Shown here: piece after piece, positions 1 to 9,048 of the stretch
Layout: the number at the start of each line of letters is the position of its first letter
Numbering within the stretch: position 1 is the stretch's first letter
Source: Fabrea salina
Taxonomy: Eukaryota; Ciliophora; Heterotrichea; Heterotrichida; Fabreidae
Direction: 5' to 3'
Assembly: GCA_022984795.1 (NCBI GenBank)
Contig: JALIHJ010000013.1
Coordinates: 248,001-312,000, forward strand
Length of the DNA: 64,000 nt
Notes under the pieces: generated by a model
Database searches by the model: none
What the model was told of the DNA's origin: nothing
What the model saw: only the letters and a program-made list of their open reading frames with translations
Translations under genes and position numbers: made by a program

Positions 1-1
1 C

Positions 2-3000
2 GACTGCAAGAACAGAGTGGTTTTGGACAACCTGAGGACGCAGAAACTCAAGAGTGCTATGCAGGCTATTCCCAAGCGCACCCTCAGACAGGCCTTTGGT
101 TCTGTGACTTCGGACAACGTTCTCCTGAAGAACTCCATCAGGAACCTGCTCAAAAACATCAAGAAGAAGCAAGAGAAGTCCTTTGCCCAGTGGACTAGGT
201 ACACCAACTACGAAAGGGTCTTGGGTGATCAGAAGAACCTCAAGCTCAAAGCTGCTGTCAACAACTTGGCCTTCAAAGCCCAAAGGAAGACCAGAGACGC
301 CTTCAACACCTGGCTGATGCAGTCCCAAAACAAGTCCATGCTCATGGGCCAACTGCGGGCTGAGAAGCTCAGGAACGCCCTCCACAGGATTCCCCGCAGA
401 ACACTCAGACTGAGTCTGGACGCTGTTTCTAAGGACCCTGAGCGAGTGAAGCGAGCTGTGAACAGGTTCGTGAGTGCAATCAAGGAAAGACCCAGGTCAG
501 GGTTCAACAACTGGTACAAGTTCATGATGAGCTGCAGAAACAAGGACTTGCTGGACAACAACAAAACAATGCAGCTGAAGGCAGCACTGATGAAGATCCC
601 GAACAGAGTGGTCAAGCACAGCTTCGACCGAGTTGTGGGAGACGGAGACAGAGTCAAGGGAGCTTTGAGGAGAATGGAGATTGCTTTGAAGAAGAAGCCT
701 TCTGAGGCCCTGAAGCAGTGGAAGCAGTATGTGGATGACTGCAAGAACAGAGGGTACCTAGACGCAGCCAGAACTCAAAAACTCAAGTCAGCGATGGAGA
801 GGATTCCTAGAAGAACCCAGAAGAACGCTTTGAACAGTATTCTGGGTGGCGGAGACAGAATCAAGGGAGCCCTCAGGAGACTACAAATCTCACTGCAAAA
901 GAAGCCTTCTGATGCACTGAAACAATGGAAGCAGTATGTGGATGACTGCAACAAGAAGGGATACCTAGACGCAGCCAGAACTCAGAAGTTGAAATCAGCG
1001 ATGGAAAGGATTCCTAGAAGAACCCAGAAGAATGCACTCAACAGTATTCTGGGTGACGGAGACAGAATCAAGGGAGCCCTCAGGAGACTTCAAATCTCAC
1101 TGCAAAAGAAACCCTCTGATGCCTTGAAACAGTGGAAAGACTACTTGAATGACTGCAGAAACAAAGGATACCTTGACGCAGCCAGAACTCAGAAGTTGAA
1201 GTCAGTCATGGAAAGGATTCCTAGACGCACTCAGAAGAATGCACTCAACGGTATTCTTGGTGATGGTGACAGAATCAAGGGTGCTCTGAGAAGACTACAA
1301 ATCTCACTGCAAAAGAAACCCTCTGATGCCCTGAAACAGTGGAGAGACTATGTGAATGACTGCAACAAGAAGGGGTACTTAGACGCAGCCAGAACTCAGA
1401 AGTTGAAGTCAGCGATGGAAAGGATTCCTAGAAGAACCCAGAAGAACGCTTTGAACAGTATTCTGGGTGGCGGAGACAGAATCAAGGGAGCCCTCAGGAG
1501 ACTACAAATCTCACTGCAGAAGAAACCCTCTGATGCACTGAAGTTGTGGAAGCAGTATGTGGATGACTGCAACAAGAAGGGATACCTAGACGCAGCCAGA
1601 ACGCAAAAGTTGAAGTCAGTCATGGAAAGGATCCCCAGACGCACTCAGAAGAATGCCCTCAACAGTATTCTGGGAGACGGAGACAGAGTCAAGGGAGCTT
1701 TGAGGAGAATGGAGATTGCTTTGAAGAAGAAGCCTTCTGAGGCCCTGAAGCAGTGGAAAGACTACGTGAATGACTGCAGAAACAAGGGGTACCTAGACGC
1801 AGCCAGAACTCAAAAACTCAAGTCAGCGATGGAGAGGATTCCTAGAAGAACCCAGAAGAACGCTTTGAACAGTATTCTGGGTGGCGGAGACAGAATCAAG
1901 GGAGCCCTCAGGAGACTACAAATCTCACTGCAGAAAAAACCCTCTGATGCTCTGAAGCTGTGGAAGCAGTATGTGGATGACTGCAAGAACAAGGGATACC
2001 TAGACGCAGCCAGAACTCAGAAGTTGAAATCAGCGATGGAAAGGATTCCTAGAAGAACCCAGAAGAATGCACTCAACAGTATTCTGGGTGACGGAGACAG
2101 AATCAAGGGAGCCCTCAGGAGACTTCAAATCTCACTGCAAAAGAAACCCTCTGATGCCTTGAAACAGTGGAAAGACTACTTGAATGACTGCAGAAACAAA
2201 GGATACCTTGACGCAGCCAGAACTCAGAAGTTGAAGTCAGTCATGGAAAGGATCCCCAGACGCACTCAGAAGAATGCCCTCAACAGTATTCTGGGAGACG
2301 GAGACAGAGTCAAGGGTGCTTTGAGGAGGATGGAGATTGCTTTGAAGAAGAAACCCTCTGATGCCCTGAAGCAGTGGAAAGACTACGTGAATGACTGCAG
2401 AAACAAGGGGTACCTAGACGCAGCCAGAACTCAAAAACTCAAGTCAGCGATGGAAAGAATCGTATTGCGTACTCTAAGAGATGGCGAGCAAAGAATCATT
2501 GGACAAGGCAATTTAGTCAAAGGTGCTCTAAGGAGGATCTCACTAGCCATCCAAAAACTTCCCAAAACTGGATTTGATAACTGGAAAAGCTACACTCTAT
2601 TTTCCAAAAACAAATCCCTACTGTCGAACTTAAAAGCCCAAAACCTGAAAAACACTCTTGAAAAGATCCCCAAGCGAGTTCTTAGAGACTCCACACAGCG
2701 CATTTACGGAGACGGAAACGCAGTTAAAGGTGCATTACAGACCCTTAGTCGCAGAATCAAAAAACTTCCCCAAACAGCATTTGCTAAGTGGAAGGACTAT
2801 CTCAATGCTTGCAACAACAAACAAATACTCAGTAACTTCAAAACTCAGAAACTACTCAAGGCTCTTGAAAAGGTGCCTAGACGAGTAGTTAAGGACGCCA
2901 ACAACAGAATTCTAGGCGAATCAAGCAAAACAAAGTCTGCCTTGCGTCATCTTTACTTAACCATCCAGAAACTGCCCCAAACAGGATTTGCAAAATGGAA

Positions 3001-6000
3001 AGACTACTTGAATGCAGTGAAAACCAAACAACTACTTGACAACCAAAAGGCACTCAAACTCAAACAAGCCCTCCAGAAAGTTCCCTCCAGAACCCTTTCA
3101 GACTCACTCAGCACTCTCAAAGGCGACTCAAGGTTCAAACGAGCACTCCGAGGCTTAGCAATGGTCTTTGCCAAAGGCCCAGACAAAGCACTCCAGAAGT
3201 GGAAGACCTACTTGAACGACTCAAAACACGGAGACGAGAAAAAGAAACTGCAGAACCAAGCCAAAGCTCACAAACTGCAGAACGCACTGACCAAACCCCA
3301 ACGCAGAGTAATCAGAAGTGCCAAGTCCAGAGCTGACCACGACAACTACAAGCTCAAAGCTGCCATCTCTGGACTGAGAATGAAAGTTGAAAAAAGAGTA
3401 TCAAACTGGTTCAACAAGTGGCTAATGAATACCCAAAAGGACGAAAACTCACTAATACAACTCAAAGCAGAAAAACTCAGAAACTGCTTAAACAATATTC
3501 CAAAGAGAGTTCTTAAAGATGCAGTAGCCAGAATTAACCTAAACGAAGACTTAGTGAGATCTACTCTCAGACGCTTAGACAAGTTCATTCCCAAGATGCA
3601 ACGAAGTGCTTTACAAAAGTGGTCAGACTTTAACAACAACTGCAAAAACAGAAGCCTCTTAGACAACCTCAGAGCACAGAAACTCAAGCACGCACTGGAA
3701 AGAATTCCAGTAAGGACTCTTAGAGACGCTTACCAAAGAACTACTGGAGAAGGTGACAAACTCAAAGTTGTCTTCAGAACACTCACAAAGTTCATTCCCA
3801 AGATGCAACGAAGTGCTTTACAGAAGTGGTCAGACTTTAACAACAACTGCAAAAACAGAGGTCTTTTAGACAACCTCAGAGCACAGAAACTCAAACACGC
3901 ACTGGAAAGAATTCCAGTAAGGACTCTTAGAGACGCTTACCAAAGAACTACTGGAGAAGGTGACAAAGTTAAGTCTGCTCTTAGGAAGTTCAACATTGCT
4001 ATCCAAAAGATGCCTAAGAACGCCTTTGACCAGTGGACTCAATTCGTCCGACAAACCAAAAACAGAAGTATCCTTGACCAACTAAGGCTAACCAAACTGG
4101 TTAAGTGTATGGAAAACATTCCCAAACGAACCATGAAAAACACTTATGGAAGAATCACTTCTCAAGGAGACTTACTTAAGTACAACCTCAAAACAATAGT
4201 GAAAAAACTAAACGAAAAGCCTAAAAATGCATTTGAAGTTTGGAAAGACTACCTTAAAGACACTAAGTACAACAACTTACTCAGTGCTTCACGTGCTAAA
4301 CAACTCAAAGAATCCCTGAACAGTATCTCAAAAAGGACTCTTAACAACTCTTTTGCTCGAGTAGTTGGCGACGGGGACAGAGTCAAAGGAACTCTGAAAA
4401 GAGTACTTATGCAAATACTTTCAAAGCCAAAAGAAGCCTTTGCCAAGTGGAAACAGTACGTAAACGACTGTAACAAAAGCAAGTTACTGAGTGCTTACAA
4501 AGCCCAGAAACTCAGACTTTGTCTTGAAAAAGTCGCTAGAAGAACTCTTTCTTCTACTTGCGACCGCATTTCAGGCGACGGCTCAAGAGTACTTGGAGCT
4601 CTGAGGAAACTCTCCATTCAAATCAGCAAAAAGTCCCAGAATGCTTTGAACAACTGGAGACTCTTTGCAGAGACTGACAAAAACAAGAAACTACTTGACT
4701 CAGTCAGAGCTCAGAAACTCAAAGAAACCCTTAACAAGATCCCTCAAAGACAACTAAGAAACGCCATGGACAAAGTCAAAGGCGACAAGTCTGTGGAAAG
4801 GGTCCTCCAAAGACTAGGCACCATCTACGAAAACGGAGCCAGACGGGCATTTAGGTCTTGGCAAAGAGCTGCTAACAAACTAAGCGAAGCCCAAATCAAA
4901 AAAGACCTTTTGGCAGAAAAACTCAGAAAAGAAATCCAGGACATACCCCTCAAGAAGTTCAGAGAAGCCTTCAGACGCATCGTCAGAGGGCCCCAGAGAG
5001 CCGCCAATAAACTCAACAACCTTTCTAAGGTCCAAAAGAAACACCCTGTGAGAGCTTGCATGCAATGGAAGCACAAAACCGAGCTAGACAAAGTCATGGA
5101 ACCCCTTAAAGCTAGCAAGCTCAGAAACATCCTTGAAAAGCTCCCAAATCGCAACCTCAAAGAAGCGTTTAACCGCTGTATAGACACTTCTAAGATGCTG
5201 AAGGCTACACTTCGCAGACTCACACTTAACATTAAGAACCAAAAGTCAGAAGCTCTGAAGAAATGGCAAATTGCCACCAAACAAGTTAACTTTATGGACA
5301 AAGAAAGAGCAAACGCACTCAGAAAAGCACTTGAAAGAATCCCAGCAAAAACTTACAAAAGCTCTATGAGCAGAATACTTGGTCAAGGAAACCTTGCTCT
5401 GGGTGCTTTGCGCACACTCAGTTCTAGAGTGACTATGAACTTAGGAGACTACTTTAACCAGTGGAAGATCAAAAACCAACTGGCTAAAAACGAAAGGGTT
5501 TACTCTTTGATGAGCTTTTTGTTGCTGAAACTCAACGAAGGAGCTAGCTTGAACTTGCGTATGGCCTTTAAAACTTGGTCCAGCGACTTAAACGCGAAAC
5601 TGATTTCTAAGTTCAGAAGTCTAAACAGCAGACTCAACAACTCTAAAAGACACACCTTGCTTCAGTGGAGTTCCCAAGCCAAAAGTCTCACTGCCGCTCT
5701 TCTCAGAAAACACTCAAAAGTAATCTATAGATTGTCAACACTCTACGACAAGTCACTACGTTTAAGACTTACTAGTGTGTTCAAAAACTGGAAGAATGAC
5801 TTGGGCAAGCTAAAAGCAAGAGTGGTCCAGAAACTAATTAGAAGTCAACTGCACAAGCAAAAGACAGGAGTTGACTTGATGAAAGAAAGACTCATCAAAC
5901 TCAAACTCGTCAGAAAAATCGGAGCTGCTCACGTACTCATGAAGATGTTCGAAGCTAAGTGCAAACTTATGCTCAGTGGCAGGTTCAACATTTGGAAGAA

Positions 6001-6859
6001 TGACGAGTACCTTAGAATCCTCAAGCTCAAGAAGAAGTTCATGATGCTCTTTATATTCAACACCTCCATCAACTACCAACCTGCTTTCTGGCGTTGGAAG
6101 TACGTACTCAGTGACTATGGAGCCGTCAACCCCAAGCACTCCATTATGTACAAGCGACTCTCCAAGATTGCAAGTTCCTACCAAAACCGCTTGACACTGC
6201 ACTGCTTCCACAAACTACTTATATTCTACAGAACTTCATCTATGCCCAGCAGAGCGTCTATGAGTCTTGCTTTCGGGTCTTTAATACGTGCAAGCGAACA
6301 GCACCAAAGCGAGCTTTCAAGATCTGTTTCACCTTCTTCCGAAAGAGTGCACTCTTCAATGGACTACTCAGTTCCCCACACTGGAGGCAGAAGCAGTGCT
6401 GAAGTACAGCAAGGAAGCATGTACAGCACTATGGCTTCAGGAAAACTCACTAAGAACGAAATCTCTTCAGTTTCCCAACTCGGAGCTGCTGAGATCATTG
6501 GCCTTAACTTGAGAGAAGTCAGGACCAGGAAACTAGCCACTTCGTTCTCAACTATCCAAAGTTACTCTGTGCAAGTCTCAGAGTTTGACTCTGAAAGGGA
6601 AAAGTTAATCACCCAAATCAACGAACTTAGAAACGACAAAAGAGAACTCTTGGAGGACAATACCCAACTCAGAGACTACAATGAAGAGTTAATAGAAAAC
6701 CTTAAAAGAACCAACGAGAACTTCGACAAGTTAGGAGGACAACTAGACCAAATGCGACTGGGCAGAATGGTCAGGGTGATCTCTAAGATGATTGACATGC
6801 CTGTATTCGAGGCCTTCATTTTACTCAAGCAACAGTCAGGCTTACCTCAGTCTTACTAA
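2..6859 (+). CDS. Giant Sfi1/spasmin-binding-like Trp-repeat protein (5' partial)
   Basis: The reading frame is open from base 2, and the residues before the first listed start (GTG at 17) already fit the repeat, so the true start lies upstream. The visible 2,285 residues hold 32 copies of a motif of the form A-L/F-x-x-W-K-x-Y, spaced about 69 residues apart, with a basic KLK..ER-IP-R-R/T segment between them. This resembles the Trp-containing centrin-binding repeats of Sfi1 and the giant spasmin-binding proteins reported from contractile heterotrichs. The inferred role is a scaffold for centrin/spasmin in Ca2+-driven contractile or basal-body fibres. The last ~250 residues leave the repeat: a Ser-rich linker, then a coiled coil (about residues 2180-2250). 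Units at 752-2407 are nearly identical at DNA level. The family name rests on motif shape, not on a search. Confidence 0.75.
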   Translation, partial: DCKNRVVLDNLRTQKLKSAMQAIPKRTLRQAFGSVTSDNVLLKNSIRNLLKNIKKKQEKSFAQWTRYTNYERVLGDQKNLKLKAAVNNLAFKAQRKTRDAFNTWLMQSQNKSMLMGQLRAEKLRNALHRIPRRTLRLSLDAVSKDPERVKRAVNRFVSAIKERPRSGFNNWYKFMMSCRNKDLLDNNKTMQLKAALMKIPNRVVKHSFDRVVGDGDRVKGALRRMEIALKKKPSEALKQWKQYVDDCKNRGYLDAARTQKLKSAMERIPRRTQKNALNSILGGGDRIKGALRRLQISLQKKPSDALKQWKQYVDDCNKKGYLDAARTQKLKSAMERIPRRTQKNALNSILGDGDRIKGALRRLQISLQKKPSDALKQWKDYLNDCRNKGYLDAARTQKLKSVMERIPRRTQKNALNGILGDGDRIKGALRRLQISLQKKPSDALKQWRDYVNDCNKKGYLDAARTQKLKSAMERIPRRTQKNALNSILGGGDRIKGALRRLQISLQKKPSDALKLWKQYVDDCNKKGYLDAARTQKLKSVMERIPRRTQKNALNSILGDGDRVKGALRRMEIALKKKPSEALKQWKDYVNDCRNKGYLDAARTQKLKSAMERIPRRTQKNALNSILGGGDRIKGALRRLQISLQKKPSDALKLWKQYVDDCKNKGYLDAARTQKLKSAMERIPRRTQKNALNSILGDGDRIKGALRRLQISLQKKPSDALKQWKDYLNDCRNKGYLDAARTQKLKSVMERIPRRTQKNALNSILGDGDRVKGALRRMEIALKKKPSDALKQWKDYVNDCRNKGYLDAARTQKLKSAMERIVLRTLRDGEQRIIGQGNLVKGALRRISLAIQKLPKTGFDNWKSYTLFSKNKSLLSNLKAQNLKNTLEKIPKRVLRDSTQRIYGDGNAVKGALQTLSRRIKKLPQTAFAKWKDYLNACNNKQILSNFKTQKLLKALEKVPRRVVKDANNRILGESSKTKSALRHLYLTIQKLPQTGFAKWKDYLNAVKTKQLLDNQKALKLKQALQKVPSRTLSDSLSTLKGDSRFKRALRGLAMVFAKGPDKALQKWKTYLNDSKHGDEKKKLQNQAKAHKLQNALTKPQRRVIRSAKSRADHDNYKLKAAISGLRMKVEKRVSNWFNKWLMNTQKDENSLIQLKAEKLRNCLNNIPKRVLKDAVARINLNEDLVRSTLRRLDKFIPKMQRSALQKWSDFNNNCKNRSLLDNLRAQKLKHALERIPVRTLRDAYQRTTGEGDKLKVVFRTLTKFIPKMQRSALQKWSDFNNNCKNRGLLDNLRAQKLKHALERIPVRTLRDAYQRTTGEGDKVKSALRKFNIAIQKMPKNAFDQWTQFVRQTKNRSILDQLRLTKLVKCMENIPKRTMKNTYGRITSQGDLLKYNLKTIVKKLNEKPKNAFEVWKDYLKDTKYNNLLSASRAKQLKESLNSISKRTLNNSFARVVGDGDRVKGTLKRVLMQILSKPKEAFAKWKQYVNDCNKSKLLSAYKAQKLRLCLEKVARRTLSSTCDRISGDGSRVLGALRKLSIQISKKSQNALNNWRLFAETDKNKKLLDSVRAQKLKETLNKIPQRQLRNAMDKVKGDKSVERVLQRLGTIYENGARRAFRSWQRAANKLSEAQIKKDLLAEKLRKEIQDIPLKKFREAFRRIVRGPQRAANKLNNLSKVQKKHPVRACMQWKHKTELDKVMEPLKASKLRNILEKLPNRNLKEAFNRCIDTSKMLKATLRRLTLNIKNQKSEALKKWQIATKQVNFMDKERANALRKALERIPAKTYKSSMSRILGQGNLALGALRTLSSRVTMNLGDYFNQWKIKNQLAKNERVYSLMSFLLLKLNEGASLNLRMAFKTWSSDLNAKLISKFRSLNSRLNNSKRHTLLQWSSQAKSLTAALLRKHSKVIYRLSTLYDKSLRLRLTSVFKNWKNDLGKLKARVVQKLIRSQLHKQKTGVDLMKERLIKLKLVRKIGAAHVLMKMFEAKCKLMLSGRFNIWKNDEYLRILKLKKKFMMLFIFNTSINYQPAFWRWKYVLSDYGAVNPKHSIMYKRLSKIASSYQNRLTLHCFHKLLIFYRTSSMPSRASMSLAFGSLIRASEQHQSELSRSVSPSSERVHSSMDYSVPHTGGRSSAEVQQGSMYSTMASGKLTKNEISSVSQLGAAEIIGLNLREVRTRKLATSFSTIQSYSVQVSEFDSEREKLITQINELRNDKRELLEDNTQLRDYNEELIENLKRTNENFDKLGGQLDQMRLGRMVRVISKMIDMPVFEAFILLKQQSGLPQSY
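752..2410 (+). repeat. Tandem 207-bp repeat, eight near-identical units
   Basis: The marker GGxTACCT(A/T)GACGCAGCC recurs nine times between 752 and 2407, a span of eight 207-bp periods inside the giant repeat gene. Units differ by a few synonymous changes and by swaps between two versions of one segment (RLQISLQKKPSD and RMEIALKKKPSE). The order of versions repeats after five units (1,035 bp): for example the stretch near 1000-1200 reappears near 2035-2235 essentially base for base. The pattern indicates recent unequal exchange or gene conversion. Confidence 0.9.
3581..3967 (+). repeat. Second recent 207-bp duplication in the same gene
   Basis: Bases 3581-3760 and 3788-3967 are nearly identical with an offset of exactly 207 bp; both encode the unit starting FIPKMQRSALQKW. 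This is separate from the homogenised block at 752-2410, and the units between them are well diverged, so the gene has been locally duplicated at least twice in recent time. Confidence 0.9.
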
Positions 6860-7007
6860 GTAACTATCTTTCTTAAACTAATGGTTTGATTCTAAGACAA
6901 TTAATAAACAGTAGAGTCCGTGATTGTGCAAAAACAAGCCATTTATGTAGTTATAAAGCATGATTCTAACGTGTTAAACTTATGTAACGGTAAATTAGGA
7001 ATTAATA

Positions 7008-8192
7008 ATGGAATCAACCCGGACAATAAGCATTGAAGAGTTGTCAAGTAAGATGGACTATGTTACATCAGATGCTTTTTTTGGACTCAACCCTGACCAA
7101 AGAAGGATAGAATTTGAACTGAACCACTTCCAGAAGTACCATAAATTCGCCAATCCAAATTTTCAAAGAGTTTATGAAGAGTACGCAAATGCCCTTAAAG
7201 AGTACCCCGAAGCTGTCCGAGAAGCCCTGGCTCAGATCGAAGAGGAAACCAGAACCATCATACCATATGACCAGATCGCAAAGGAACTCGGTAAAGAAGC
7301 AGCTGGGTTGATGCTTCAAAAGTACTTCAATCAGTACCTTGCTCGTCAAATAGTTGAAAACTCAGTAAAAGGAGGCGTTGATTACTTGGGTAGGAGAGGA
7401 GCTGTTGTTGTTGTCGACCAAACCCTTAAACTCACAGCGTCGCAAGCTGCTGCAAACACCGTCAAAAGTATGAGATTTGTTAACGCTTTGCCTGGAATCG
7501 GAGCCACTATTGGGGAGAATCTTGCCGGGCTTGCGTTAGATGCAGCTGGTGTTGATAACCATGTGCTGAGAAATGCAGGGAAGTTGGGAGGATCCATAGC
7601 AGGTGGTGCTGCCACAGGAGCAGCTATAGGTGCAATGGGAGGTCCAGTAGGAGTAGCTGCGGGTGCAGCAGCAGGAATTGGTGCCTATGCTACAGGTCAA
7701 GTTTTCCAGGGACTGTTTAATACCGGGTTTGGTAGCAAGGGTCCTGAGGACAACTGGGCGTACATTGAGATTGGGAACTTAAAAGACCTTGAAGTTTGTA
7801 TTGGAACTTACAAAGCCAATGATGGAATCTACTTCCATACTTACTGGAAAGAATACAAGTCTAAACCTGGCCATTTTGTGATTTCAGCCGGACAGCCACA
7901 AAATGAGTCTTTCCAGGTTACTGTTTGGCGTGGAGAGCGCACTCTTAAGCACTTGGCAAGAGTGTACTACGGAGACTTCATTCGCGTATATTGTTGTGGT
8001 GAGCGCATAACTCTATCCCCAGTGCCTGATAGTAAAAAAAAGAAGTCAAGCGGAGCAGCACGCAGAAGCAAAGAAAGGTACTTCAAAAAGAGAAGAGAAA
8101 GGAAAGCAGCAGCACTTGAGAAATTTGGTGTACTTCACGCCAAAGGTAGTCTGTGGGGCGACCAGGCTGGAACTGTGGAAGTCTTTAAGTAA
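7008..8192 (+). CDS. Unrecognised protein with central glycine-zipper segment
   Basis: This 394-residue protein is of no family I can name. An acidic, helical N-terminal region (about 1-130) is followed by a Gly/Ala-rich stretch (about 190-235, with repeated GGxxxGAA/GxxxG spacing) that resembles a glycine zipper or paired hydrophobic hairpin able to insert in membranes. A compact Trp/Tyr-rich region (about 245-340) follows, then a strongly basic tail (KKKK, RRSKER, KKRRERK) that could be a nuclear or acidic-lipid binding signal. The ATG follows an AT-rich leader, and the upstream spacer of 148 bp is long for this window. It lies on the same strand as the giant repeat gene but has its own leader. 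The coding call is firm; the function is unknown. Confidence 0.8.
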   Translation: MESTRTISIEELSSKMDYVTSDAFFGLNPDQRRIEFELNHFQKYHKFANPNFQRVYEEYANALKEYPEAVREALAQIEEETRTIIPYDQIAKELGKEAAGLMLQKYFNQYLARQIVENSVKGGVDYLGRRGAVVVVDQTLKLTASQAAANTVKSMRFVNALPGIGATIGENLAGLALDAAGVDNHVLRNAGKLGGSIAGGAATGAAIGAMGGPVGVAAGAAAGIGAYATGQVFQGLFNTGFGSKGPEDNWAYIEIGNLKDLEVCIGTYKANDGIYFHTYWKEYKSKPGHFVISAGQPQNESFQVTVWRGERTLKHLARVYYGDFIRVYCCGERITLSPVPDSKKKKSSGAARRSKERYFKKRRERKAAALEKFGVLHAKGSLWGDQAGTVEVFK

Positions 8193-8204
8193 CTATCCTT
8201 AATA

Positions 8205-8684
8205 ATGTTACTAAGAAGGTTTTCTTCTCTGGAAAAAGTCACTTACACAAAGGTGCCCCTGCAGTACCCCAAGGACCAACCTCCTGCTCCAAGTCTGCAA
8301 GACTATGAAGCTCTAGGAGTCTCACCTTCAGACAACAATCGGACTATCATCACTCAGTTCAGACAACTAAGCTACCCCTTGCTTCCTTCAAACGACTTGT
8401 CTGTAGAAGCCCAGTCCAAGTACCAAGTTTTGGTTGAAGCTTACGACAGAATTATGCTTTACCGAATGGCTGAACAAGGCGTGCCTGCCCCCGTGACAAC
8501 TATTTACCACCCTCCGCAAACCCACACCAAAATAATCAAAGAGTTCTTAGAAGAAAACGCTTTTTGGACTCCCCACGTAGGCGAGCACTACTTAAGGAAC
8601 TTGTTTGTCTTTTGGGTGTGTTATGGAGTACTGCACACACTAAACGACTTGTACGACCCTTTTAAAACTAATGAAGTAAATTAG
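8205..8684 (+). CDS. J-domain-like protein lacking HPD, probably mitochondrial
   Basis: The 159-residue protein begins MLLRRFSS, a short Arg/Ser/Leu-rich start that looks like a mitochondrial presequence. Residues ~30-85 have the helix pattern of a DnaJ J-domain (DYEALGV..., then FRQLSYPLLPSND, then KYQVLVEAYD), but the HPD tripeptide that stimulates Hsp70 is replaced by LPS, so it would be a J-like domain without the usual activity. One hydrophobic helix (LFVFWVCYGVLHTL, ~130-145) may be a membrane anchor. Similar degenerate J-like proteins occur in mitochondrial import motors and complex I of protists; which one this is cannot be told here. It ends in TAG directly abutting the next ATG in the same frame. 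Confidence 0.75.
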   Translation: MLLRRFSSLEKVTYTKVPLQYPKDQPPAPSLQDYEALGVSPSDNNRTIITQFRQLSYPLLPSNDLSVEAQSKYQVLVEAYDRIMLYRMAEQGVPAPVTTIYHPPQTHTKIIKEFLEENAFWTPHVGEHYLRNLFVFWVCYGVLHTLNDLYDPFKTNEVN

Positions 8685-9044
8685 ATGGCGGAAGCAGAGT
8701 TGCCTAAAAAGCGAGACAGGAAAGAAGAAAACTACAGAGAACTCCTAGACTACAATGAGTACTTACTAGCCTACACTCACAAGTTAGAGTTTTCAATTCT
8801 TGAAACTACAAGCAAACTAGGCAAGTACAAAAGCCTTGCAAGGAAGTACATCACCCAAGTAGCTCACTCTTTAGACAAAGCTGGTTTGGGAGTGTCCTCT
8901 TTGCCCAACAAGTTGTTTGAAGGGTCCCAAGTTGCTGAGTTCGAAAAAGAACTTAGTCAGATACAAAGAGTCCTTGACGAAAGAGAGTCTAAAAAGAAAA
9001 AGAACAGACCCAAGAAGAACCCAGATGTAGAAACCAACTCTTAA
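8685..9044 (+). CDS. Small coiled-coil protein abutting the J-like gene in frame
   Basis: This 119-residue ORF starts with the ATG that immediately follows the TAG stop of the J-like gene, in the same frame and with zero bases between. The sequence is charged and helical (RELLDYNEYLLAYTHKLEF, later EKELSQIQRVLDERESKKKKNR), ends in a Lys-rich tail, and matches no family I know. Codon use resembles its neighbours, so I take it as a real coding segment. It could be a separate protein translated from its own mRNA, the second cistron of a shared mRNA, or a C-terminal extension made by TAG read-through. No 15-16 nt intron with GT..AG removes the TAG. Confidence 0.65.
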   Translation: MAEAELPKKRDRKEENYRELLDYNEYLLAYTHKLEFSILETTSKLGKYKSLARKYITQVAHSLDKAGLGVSSLPNKLFEGSQVAEFEKELSQIQRVLDERESKKKKNRPKKNPDVETNS

Positions 9045-9048
9045 GTAG

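Noticed and set aside
229-744. Antisense ORFs of 60-170 codons within the giant repeat gene
   Set aside because: They mirror the repetitive coding strand, have no start context or domain, and repeat themselves with the array.
8673-8700. An intron removing the TAG between the J-like and coiled-coil ORFs
   Set aside because: The only GT..AG strings spanning it are 9 nt and 19 nt, outside the 15-16 nt rule seen in all other introns, and neither has A at position 10 with a matching length.
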